46,985 nt of DNA from Anaerolineae bacterium. Its GTDB lineage: Bacteria > Chloroflexota > Anaerolineae > Aggregatilineales > Aggregatilineaceae. The stretch lies in NCBI GenBank assembly GCA_016934195.1, contig JAFGTJ010000458.1, forward strand, positions 1 to 46,985. Reading direction: 5' to 3'. The notes under the pieces were generated by a model, which ran no database searches, was not told where the DNA came from, and was given only the letters and a program-made list of their open reading frames with translations. Within the stretch, counting starts at the first letter, position 1, and each line of letters starts with the position of its first letter. A program made the translations under genes and the position numbers. Shown one piece after another: positions 18,891-28,800 of this stretch.

Positions 18891-20560
18891 ATACCCTGAG
18901 AAAATTGAGTGATCGGGTGGCTTTACACGAAGTCTACCCGGATGTTGTTGAGCGCCAGCAAGCCTGGCGGGTGTTGATCATCAATCTGGTGTGGATAGTG
19001 ATCAGTATCGCCGTCGCACCGGTGTTGCTTTGGTGGGCGACGGATGGCAGCTTTGATGCGGGAACCGTCTTTTTCCCATTTTCTCTGGCTGTAGCCTTTT
19101 TTAACCACCGGTTGATCCGGCAGGGACGTTTGAGCCGGGCGCGGCTGCTGTTTGTGCTCAATACCCTGGTGTTGTGTGTTTTGTTGATCTTCCCCAACTA
19201 CCGGATCGATACGGTATTTATCCTGGTTCTCACGCTGCCGCTGACGGCTTCCGGCGTGCTGCTGCCGCGATCCGGTCTGCTCGGGATGGGCGCGATCTTG
19301 ATCGTGATTGTAGCGGTTGGTGGGTTGGTTCAGCTTGACACGGATATGCAGCCCACGCCGCTCGGTTCACCGCTGGAAAGCATTCGGACGACGATTATTA
19401 TTGTTGCGGCAATTGTGGTGCTCGATGCCGCCATGTTGTGGACATTTGTTAACAGTATGGATAGTACACAGCGTCAACGCCAGTATTGGGTGGGGTTGAT
19501 TGATACCACCCACCAGATCAGCCAGACGTTGGTCGAACTGCCGGGCGATCCGGAGGTGTTGAACCGGACCGTCGAGCAACTGCGTGACGCGCTGGGACTG
19601 TACCACGCCCAGGTCTTTCTGGCTGATCCGGCCAGTGGGCTGCCGGTTTTGCGGGCCAGCACCGGCTTTATCGGTCGCCGGTTGCTTGAAGAGGAAAGTT
19701 TGCAGAAGCTCGACGAAGACAGCCCGGTTAATGATACGATGCGGCAGAAAGACCCGATTTTGCTGCGCGAAAACTCACCCGAAAGCCAGCGCAGCGGGTT
19801 TTTACCCGCTACTCGGAGCCAACTGCTGCTGCCGCTGCGGGTTGGCAACCTGTTACCATTGGGCGTGTTGGATTTGCACAGCACCATGCCTGCTACATTT
19901 TCGGCCAATGTAACGGATGTCCTGGTAACGGTCAGCAACCATTTGGCGGCAGCATTATACGGCGCACAGCAAACGCACCAACTGCGTGCCAGTTACCAGG
20001 AACGCGACCAGTTAGTTGACCGGATCAGGGATGACCAGCAGGAATTGGCGCGCATGAACCGGCAGTTGGTTGGCGCAACCTGGGGAACGTACCTCGAAGC
20101 GCGGCGCGATGCCCTCCCTGATCTGGAATGGCGGGATGGGGCGACTCTGCCGCCGCTTGTCGAATCAGAATTGGTGGATCAGACTCTTCGTGACGGTCAG
20201 CCGCGCCTGGAGCACCGCGATGCTGTTGATGTCTTGTGTGTGCCGATCCAACTGCGCGGCCAAACCCTGGGCGTGGTCGAATTCCGGCGCGAAAATACCG
20301 AACGATGGTCGCCCGCTGCTCTGGAATTGGCGCAGGCAGTAGCCCAGCGTCTGGCGCTTTCGTTAGAAAATGCGCGCTTGTTTGAACAGGCCCAAACGAC
20401 CGCGCAGCGCGAGCAGTTGGTGAGCCAGATTACATCCCGCCTGCAAACCATGAACGATCTCGAAGCGTTGTTAAATCTGGCCGCTGCTCAATTTCACGAA
20501 GCCCTGGGAGCTACTCAGACGCGCGTGCGCCTGGGGTTCCTGGAGGAAGGTCAAAAGTAG
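18887..20560 (+). CDS. Multi-TM GAF-domain protein, no kinase domain
   Basis: N-terminal TM helices, GAF YHAQVFLADPASGLPVLRASTGFIGRRLL...TRSQLLLPLRVGNLLPLGVLDLHS, linker ELARMNRQLVGATWGTYL. ATGA overlap with upstream gene. Confidence 0.85.
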   Translation: MNTLRKLSDRVALHEVYPDVVERQQAWRVLIINLVWIVISIAVAPVLLWWATDGSFDAGTVFFPFSLAVAFFNHRLIRQGRLSRARLLFVLNTLVLCVLLIFPNYRIDTVFILVLTLPLTASGVLLPRSGLLGMGAILIVIVAVGGLVQLDTDMQPTPLGSPLESIRTTIIIVAAIVVLDAAMLWTFVNSMDSTQRQRQYWVGLIDTTHQISQTLVELPGDPEVLNRTVEQLRDALGLYHAQVFLADPASGLPVLRASTGFIGRRLLEEESLQKLDEDSPVNDTMRQKDPILLRENSPESQRSGFLPATRSQLLLPLRVGNLLPLGVLDLHSTMPATFSANVTDVLVTVSNHLAAALYGAQQTHQLRASYQERDQLVDRIRDDQQELARMNRQLVGATWGTYLEARRDALPDLEWRDGATLPPLVESELVDQTLRDGQPRLEHRDAVDVLCVPIQLRGQTLGVVEFRRENTERWSPAALELAQAVAQRLALSLENARLFEQAQTTAQREQLVSQITSRLQTMNDLEALLNLAAAQFHEALGATQTRVRLGFLEEGQK

Positions 20561-20569
20561 GAGCGATCC

Positions 20570-22807
20570 ATGAGGCGATATCGCTTGTCTCCACTGCATT
20601 GGCCGATCAACACCAAGTTGGTGGCTGTGTTCCTGTTGGCGAGTTTTTTGCCTGCGGTGATTGTCCTGGTTCCGTTTGAGGGCTACCGGCGCAATGTGGT
20701 CATCCAGGAGCAAAATGAAGTTCGGCTGGAAATTCTTGGCCCATTGGAGATTGTGCAGACCCAACAGGTATTTGACACTCTGATCACCCAGTTGGAGCGA
20801 TTGTACTCCGGCTCGACTTATTATGCTTTGTTAGAGGCATATTTAGTCACGGCTTCCGAGGCGGATCGGACTGCGGTTGAGGAACAAACCGCTCGTTTTT
20901 TTGATTTTGCGCCGTCGTTGTCCCGTGTCCGTTTTTACGATGCGCATTACCTTTCCTTGTTGGATGTGAACGCTGAAGGACGGACACCCGGTAATGCCAC
21001 GCCTGCCGATGCGTTGATCAAGCTTGGTGAATTGAGCGCGCGTGTTACTCTCAGCGAGATTTACGTTGGACCTGGCGATAGGCCGCTGCTGGACGCGATT
21101 TTTGCTTTTCGTCCAGGCGATACTGATCTGGCCGGTGTTCCGGCTGGATACATGGTGTTCACCCAGGATTTGTCGTTGGCTGCACAAGACGACTGGCTGC
21201 CCGATTTATACGGGGCGCTGCAAACATTCCCGCGTTCTAAGGAAGCAACACACGTTTTCGTGCTGGATTCGTTGGGAGGGCTGGTCGCGGCGTCTGAGGA
21301 TGCTGCGTTGTTTACAAGCGCCGTATCTTCTGACGGATTCCGCGAAGCTCAGCAGGGTTATACCGGGGTGTCCCGTTACTACAGCCCGCTGTTGGATACG
21401 CAGGTGCTCGGTTATCATGAGATGGTCTCATTTCCTGATGGCCCGGTGTTTACCTATCTGGTTGAAACTCCTGTGAGCGAGCTGACCAGCCGCGTCTGGC
21501 AGGATATCGTGCTCGTGTTTCTGCTGGTCAGCGCCGGGGGCGTCATATTGGGGAGCATCGCGGTCTGGATCGGGAACAACCTGATTTCCCGTCCGGTCAC
21601 GCGGTTGACAGAAAATGCCCAGCAGATCGCGGCAGGACGCTTTAATGTGAAGCTGCCAACCGTGACGCGGCGGGATGAGATCGGTCGGCTGAATAATACG
21701 CTCAGTGACCTGGCCGAACAGTTGATCTCGGCAATTACCGATCTGGAAGAACGTGTGGCTGTGCGCACACGCAACCTGGAAACCACGCTTGAGATCGGAC
21801 GTGTGCTGACCGGTATTCACGATATGGATACCTTGCTGGAACAGATTGTGACCGTAATCCGCGATCAGTTCGACACAATTTACCATGCGCAGGTGTTTTT
21901 GATCGATCCTGCCACGCAGCGGGCTAACTTGCGAGCCTCGACCGGGGCAGTGGGGCGGCGGCTGCTTCAGCGCGGACATTATCTTGAGGTTGGCAGCCAG
22001 AGTGTGATCGGGAGTGTGACCGCCTCCGGTCATGCCGTGGTCGCGTTGGATACATCGGCCAATCCGCTCCACCGGCACAACGAATTCCTGCCGGACACAC
22101 GCGCCGAGATGGCGCTGCCTTTGCGAACCGGGAAACGGGTGATTGGCGCGTTGGATTTGCAGAGCACTCTGCCGGATGCGTTTGGGGAACCGGATGTTGA
22201 TTTGTTTCAAGGGATGGCCGATCAGGTTACGATTGCGATTGAGAATGCTACGCTCTTTGCCGAATCGAATGCCCGGTTACAGGAAATTGAGCGCCTGAAC
22301 CAGTCGTTGACCCGCATGGGTTGGCGCGAGATCGGTCGAGGCAGCAAGCGTCCTTCGTTGTCAGCATCCGTCGGAGCTTCAGTCGATAATGGCACATGGT
22401 CGGATTTGCAGCAGAAAACCATCCAAACCGGCCAGGTTGCCGTCCAGAACGAAGGCCAACAAACGCGATTTGCGGTGCCGGTTGTGCTGCGTGGTGAAGT
22501 GCTGGGGGCGGTTGAATGGCAGGTTCCGAGCGCGCGCTATTCTAAGGAAATTGTTCAATTGGCTCATGAACTTACTACCCGGCTGGCGCTGACTGCTGAG
22601 AATATTCGTCTCTCAGATCGCAGCCGCCAGGCCGCCCAGCGCGAATATCTGGTGAGCCAGATTTCGACCCAACTGGTGGGCATGACCGATGTTGATGAGA
22701 TATTAAAGGTTGCCGTCCGCGAGTTGGGGTTGGCGCTGCGCGCGCCGCAAACGGCTATCCAACTTGTTGCGCCGCCTGACACAACCGATGATGCAGTGAG
22801 CGAGTAA
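20570..22807 (+). CDS. Transmembrane sensor: extracytoplasmic domain - HAMP - GAF, no kinase/output domain
   Basis: TM1 near N-terminus, ~270-aa extracytoplasmic region, TM2 (VWQDIVLVFLLVSAGGVILGSIAVWIG), HAMP (ISRPVTRLTENAQQIAAGRFNVKLPTVTRRDEIGRLNNTLSDLAEQL), GAF IYHAQVFLIDPATQRANLRASTGAVGRRLL. Confidence 0.88.
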   Translation: MRRYRLSPLHWPINTKLVAVFLLASFLPAVIVLVPFEGYRRNVVIQEQNEVRLEILGPLEIVQTQQVFDTLITQLERLYSGSTYYALLEAYLVTASEADRTAVEEQTARFFDFAPSLSRVRFYDAHYLSLLDVNAEGRTPGNATPADALIKLGELSARVTLSEIYVGPGDRPLLDAIFAFRPGDTDLAGVPAGYMVFTQDLSLAAQDDWLPDLYGALQTFPRSKEATHVFVLDSLGGLVAASEDAALFTSAVSSDGFREAQQGYTGVSRYYSPLLDTQVLGYHEMVSFPDGPVFTYLVETPVSELTSRVWQDIVLVFLLVSAGGVILGSIAVWIGNNLISRPVTRLTENAQQIAAGRFNVKLPTVTRRDEIGRLNNTLSDLAEQLISAITDLEERVAVRTRNLETTLEIGRVLTGIHDMDTLLEQIVTVIRDQFDTIYHAQVFLIDPATQRANLRASTGAVGRRLLQRGHYLEVGSQSVIGSVTASGHAVVALDTSANPLHRHNEFLPDTRAEMALPLRTGKRVIGALDLQSTLPDAFGEPDVDLFQGMADQVTIAIENATLFAESNARLQEIERLNQSLTRMGWREIGRGSKRPSLSASVGASVDNGTWSDLQQKTIQTGQVAVQNEGQQTRFAVPVVLRGEVLGAVEWQVPSARYSKEIVQLAHELTTRLALTAENIRLSDRSRQAAQREYLVSQISTQLVGMTDVDEILKVAVRELGLALRAPQTAIQLVAPPDTTDDAVSE

Positions 22808-22811
22808 AACT

Positions 22812-25800
22812 ATGTTACGCAGACGAGGCATTCAAGCTCAAATCGTTCAGATCATTGTCATTGCGTTGATCTTTTTGGCTGCGATTCTACAGATTGTAAA
22901 CAGCCTGCGACAGCGTGAGTCTTTGATCAAGGCCAACCGTGCTCAAGCGCTGGGGATGGCCGTTTCGTTGCATGAATCGATCAAAGCCTTCGATCTGATG
23001 TTTACAACACTGCCGGATGTGTTGGATGTCGATCAAAATCTGTTAGTGCTGCGGCTGCTGCCCCAGATGACAAGCATGTTTAACCAGGGGTTCGCTGATT
23101 TTGTGGAAGGGGATCTCTCGGTTGCGTTTGAGTCCTTGGTGTTATCCAATGGCGCGGTGATTAATCACTCGAAGCCAGAGGCGCGGAACAAAACCGCCGC
23201 CGAATTAGGGATTGCTGATTTGCCATTGGACAGGACCGTGCGGCGTGACATACCCGGTTATGCGCCTGTATACCTGACTCGTGTTGAGATTGATGCGACT
23301 GATACGTTTGTGGGTACGGAACTGAATTTCATTGTCGGCATCTATGCCGAGCCAATCGATTCCGAGCTTCGGCAGGGCCTCATCTTTTCGGGGGTAGCAG
23401 CGTTGGCTGGTGTGCTGTTGGTTAGCTCGGTGGCTGCTTACATGGTCCGGCGGGGCGTCATTCGGCCTATTCATAACGTGCAGACCGCTGCGTTAAATTT
23501 TAGCCAGGGCAAATTGACACACCGGATTGATCCGAAGGGCAGTGCTGAATTTTACAATCTGGCTGAAACTCTAAACCGCATGGCCGGGAATTTGCAGCAG
23601 TCACGCGAGGTTGTTGAAGCGCTGCTGAATAATATGTCATCGCGGGTCCAGTCGCATGATCGTGATCTCCAGATCGCCGCCGATATTGGGCGTATTGCGG
23701 CCAGCCTGCGGGATGTCGATACGCTGCTGCAAGAGACGGTGGACCAGATATGTGCCCGATTTGAGACAATTTATCACGCCCAGATTTTCCTGTTGGATGA
23801 ATTGGGTGAATATGCGGTGTTGGTCAAAAGCACGGGCGAGGCGGGGCGGCGTCTCTTGAGTTTCGGGCATAAAATTTCCGTCGGGTCGGATTCGGTGATT
23901 GGACGTGTCACGCTGCGCGGCCAGGTGGTGATGGTATCGGACACGTTGGCCGGGGAAGTGCCCTGGCAGCCTAATCCTGTTCTTCCCCATACCCGCGCAG
24001 AAATGGCGCTGCCGTTGGCAATTGAGCAGCGCGTGATCGGCGCGTTGGACGTGCAAAGTATTAAGCCGGACGTCTTTACCAGTGAGATGGTTCAGGTGTT
24101 CGGGGTGTTGGCCGACCAGCTTGCCATTGCGATCCGAAATGCCCAACTGCTTTCAGAATCGGAGCGCCGTGTCCGTGAGATTGACAGTCTCAACCGCCAG
24201 CTCACCCGTAGCGTGTGGCAGACTTTTGTGACTGCCGAGCGTGGCGGCCAGCCGTCCGGTTATCTGTATGACCAGATGAACACGGTCTCGTTGGACGCGG
24301 AAAACACCGCCGTGCTTATGCCACAGCGGACCGAAGTGCCGATTCAGGTGCGTGGTGAGACCATTGGGATGTTGGCGGCGGCTGCGCCGGGTGATGAATC
24401 GTTGACGGATGATGACCAGATGCTGGTTCGCGCCCTGGCCGACCGTGTTGCGTTGGCGATTGAGAACGCGCGTTTGTTTGAACGGACACAGCGCGCGCTT
24501 TCTGAGACGGAACGCCTGTATGAAGCGGCCCGGACGGTGAGTGGTACGTCCGCCCTGGCGGACATTTACCCGCTGGTGGCCGAACAGATCGGGACGGCTG
24601 CGCCCTCGGTAGACGCCATTGATATCATGTTATCTGGTCCCGCCCCGACCCTGATCCAGTATCTTGAGGATGTGTACCGCTGGCAGCGCAATACGGAGTC
24701 GGGATCGCTTGATCCTGAGCGGTTGCAGGTGCCCCCGCTGGAATCATTTGTTGAGGGTGGTTTGCCAGAGAATGAACCGTTGCTCTACCGGGATGCTGCC
24801 GCTGACATGGCGGCCAGTCATCCCCTTTATGCGCGATTGAACAACCGGGCGGCGCGCAGCGTGCTGATTGCTCCCCTTCATGCTGGCGGGCAGTGGTTCG
24901 GGGTGGTGGTGTGCAGCGGTCATCATACCGGCGGGTTTGAAGCGGCCTATGTATCGTTCGTGAGTGCGTTGTGCGACCAGCTTGCCATCGCCATTGAAAA
25001 CCGCCGCCTGTTTGAAGATGCCCAGGCCGAAGCGCGCCGCGCGCGCGCATTGGCTGAGGCCGGTCAGTTGGCTAGCCGGATTGCGGGCGATTATGTATCG
25101 GGTCTGCAACACTTATTTGAAGTGGTGGCCGGGCCGGGCGGATATGACCGTTGGTGGTTTGGGTTGCTGTCAGATGACGGCAGCGCGTTGGGAATGGTCA
25201 CGGAGTCGGGCATTCCGCTTTCAACCGTTGACGTTCAAAATGATCAACACGCGCTGGCCGAAGTTGCGCGGATTGGCGAGATTGTTCTGATCAACGATCC
25301 GGTTGATCACCCGGTTGTGGGACCGCAAGACTTGGCGACTGTCCAGACGTGGGGTAAGCACATCGCCATGCCAATCCATATTGGATCGTCGTTGACCGGT
25401 GCTTTGTTGATCGGACGCGGCCAGGAAGCGCCGAATCTGGACGAACGGGATATCCAATTGGCGGCAACGCTGGCAAGCCAGGTAGCCGTTGCAACCCAGA
25501 ATCAGCGCTTGTTTACCGAAGCGGAAAGTCAGGGCCGCCGGTTGCAAACGATTGTGGACACCATGCCTACCGGTATCCTGGTGATGGATACTCAGGGGAA
25601 TGTGCTGCTTGCTAATCAGAATTTGCGCGATCTTTTGGGACCGGATATGCGGCCTGATACCGGGGCACGTCCCGAACCCTATCCGATAGTGCGGACCGGC
25701 ACGCAGGACCCATATCCGCGTGACGAATGGCCGCTGAGCCAGGTGGTTAGCCTGGGTGTTCCGGTTGTGGTCGATGATATGACGGTGCTGCATCCGGCGG

Positions 25801-28800
25801 GCTACGAGATCAGTGTGCTGGCGCAGGCGGCTCCTATCACCAATGCGGCGGGCGAAGTAACGGCGGTTGTCGGCGCATTTCAGGATATTACCGAGCTGCA
25901 AGAGTTGGAGCGCGCCCTACAAGACAGCTTGCGCGAAACAACTTTACTTTACGAGGCCAGCCAGTCAATCTCGCGTGCCAACACGATGGACGAGTTGTTA
26001 GACGTGACACTGCGGCAGATTATGACGATGGCCCTGTCGCCGGACCGGGTGTATGTATTCTTGCAAGAGGCAGAGGACGACGAGCGATACACCCTTCGTC
26101 TGGTTGCCAGCGAACCCAGCGAACCGCTGGAGAATTGTGCTTTGTCCGGGTTTAGTCCAATGCTGGGACCCGAACCAATCATTGTCACCGCATCGACCGC
26201 TCCAGATGAGTTCAGGTCTTGTTTCGAGCAAATGGAAGTGGGTGTCCTGGGTAGTTTTCCACTGCGAGTACACCAGTATATCAACGGGTGGATCATGGTC
26301 GGCTTCACCGATCCCAGCGGTTTGATGACGGAACAGCGCCGGTTTATGACCACGTTGGCCGATCAAGCGGCGGTGACGGTCGAAAACCAACGGTTGTTGG
26401 GCCGGACAGAAGCAGCGTTGGAAAATACCGCCCGGTTGTACCGGGTGAGTCGCGCTATTGCTGACGCGCACGGCGCGCTGGATATCCTGCGCGCGTTTGT
26501 GAACTACGGCGCGCCGCGCCCGGTGGGGTATGCGGCGTTGTACCTCTTGATGGGGGATCATGAAGATACTACGAATACAGTGGTCGAATTGGCGGCAGCC
26601 TGGGGAGATCGAACCGCGACCGACCCGGTTGGCACGCGCTACCAGGCCGAGCGGTTTGCTTATTGGGGGCAGTTGACCAGCCGGGGAATTACCCACTTTG
26701 ATGATGTGGCCGCAGCATTCAACCTGGACCCGGAAATCCAATACTGGTTCACGATCCTTGAGATCGAAGCGGCGGCTTTGATCCCGCTCCGGTTGGCGGA
26801 TCGCCCGGTGGGTGTCATCTTGATTGGTCTGGATGAACCCTGGGTACACAGCAACAGCCAGCTTCGCATTTACCAATCAATGGCAGATCAGTCAGCTATT
26901 TCGCTTGAAAACACGCGCCTGTACCAGCAGGCCGAGCGCCGCGCCAGGCAGCTCAGCACCTCGGTCGAGATTGGCCGGGCCGTTACATCGATTTTGTCCC
27001 TGGACGAACTGCTGCCCAGGGTTGTGAATCAGATTCGAGAGGCGTTTGAATACGATCATGCCCAGGTCTTTCTGCTCAGCGAAGATGGGGTCCGGGCCAA
27101 TCTGGTAGCATCCACCGGCTCGGCGGGTCAGCAGATGTTAGCGGTGCGGCACAGCTTGCCGGTCGGATCGCAGTCGGTGATTGGGCAGGTGACGGAAACC
27201 GGCAAACCTCAAATCGCGTTGGATACGGCGGATGCGTTTGTGATCCACCGGGTGAATCCGTATTTGCCGGATACGCGCTCGGAGATGGCGCTGCCGTTGA
27301 TTGCGCGCGGCCAGATTCTGGGCGCGTTGGACGTGCAGAGCAACCGTCCGGGCACATTCACTCCCAACGATGTCCAGATATTAACGCCGCTGGCCGATAT
27401 GGTTGCCATTGCGATTAACAACGCCCGCCTGTACGAAGTCTCGCAGGAACGGGCCGAGGAGATGGCGTTCCTGTTTAATGTGACGACTGCCGCCACAACT
27501 TCGTCCGATTTGTCCCAATCCCTGGAACAGGCCGTTGAAACGCTGCGCGTGATGATGGGCGTCACCAGCGCCAGTATTTTCCTGCCGGACGAGAGCGGTG
27601 AGCACATGATCAAAGGGGCGGATGTGGGGGCAACCGGCGAAGAGATAGGACCTTCGTTGGTGTCTTTTGACCGAGGGCTGATCGGTTGGGTGGCCCGCCA
27701 CCGCGAACCGGCGATCATTGGTGATGTCGCGCAGGACCCGCGCCGTTTGCCGACCCTTGAAACCACCCAGTCGGTGATCGTGGTGCCGCTGCAAACCGTC
27801 GGGCGGTTGGTTGGGGTGTTGGGTGTCGAGAGCGATAAACTCAACGCTTTTGACGACAACGACCTGCGTCTGCTGCAAGCGTTGAGCGGTTCGTTGGCCG
27901 CGATCATCCAGAACCAGCAGTTGCTGCGCGAAGTGCAGTTGGCGAACGAACGCTTGCTGGAAGTGGACCGTTTGAAGACGAACTTCTTGGCGGCGATGAG
28001 CCATGAGCTGCGCACGCCGCTTAACTCGATCATCGGTTTTTCGCGGGTGATTCTGAAAGGCATTGATGGCCCGCTTACCGACACGCAGGAGCAGGACATA
28101 ACAACCATTTACGACAGCGGTAAGCACCTGCTTGGCCTGGTGAACGATATCCTGGATCAGGCCAAAATCGAGGCCGGTAAGATGGAACTATCGTTTGGCT
28201 ACTTCAAGCTTCAGGATGTCGTTACGGGCGTGATGTCGAGCGCCATCGGCTTGACTCGTGACAAACCGGTCCGGCTGCATACCGACATTGCGGAGAATCT
28301 GCCGGATGCTTACGGCGATGAGTTCCGCACGCGCCAGGTGCTGCTAAATCTGGTATCCAATGCGGCCAAGTTCACCCCGGAGGGCAGTATCAGCGTGTCG
28401 GCGTTTCCCATTGTGGAAGAGGGCCAGCAGTATCTCCAGGTGTCGGTGGTGGATACCGGGATCGGCATTGCGAAGGAAGATATGTACCTGCTGTTTGAAG
28501 CCTTCCAGCAGGTAGATAATTCCCTCACCCGCTCAGTCGAAGGAACCGGGATGGGCTTGCCGCTCGCCAAATCCTTGACGGAACTTCAGCACGGGCGTAT
28601 CTGGGTAGACAGCGCGCCGGGGATCGGGTCCACATTTAGCATCACGGTTCCGACCGGACCTCAACCCGAAGAGGGCGCTGAGGGTCAACGACCGGGTGAT
28701 GCGGCGACGCCGGTGGTCAGGGAAGTTGACACGCCGCTGATTGCGCCGTCGCCGAGGAGTGCTCTGCCGGACCCGGCAAAAGTGGCACTGGTGATTGAGA

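Noticed and set aside
21428-22210. 260-aa antisense ORF opposite the HAMP-GAF gene
   Set aside because: Composition matches reverse-strand reading of GC-rich coding DNA; no domain motif, and the + strand gene is certain.
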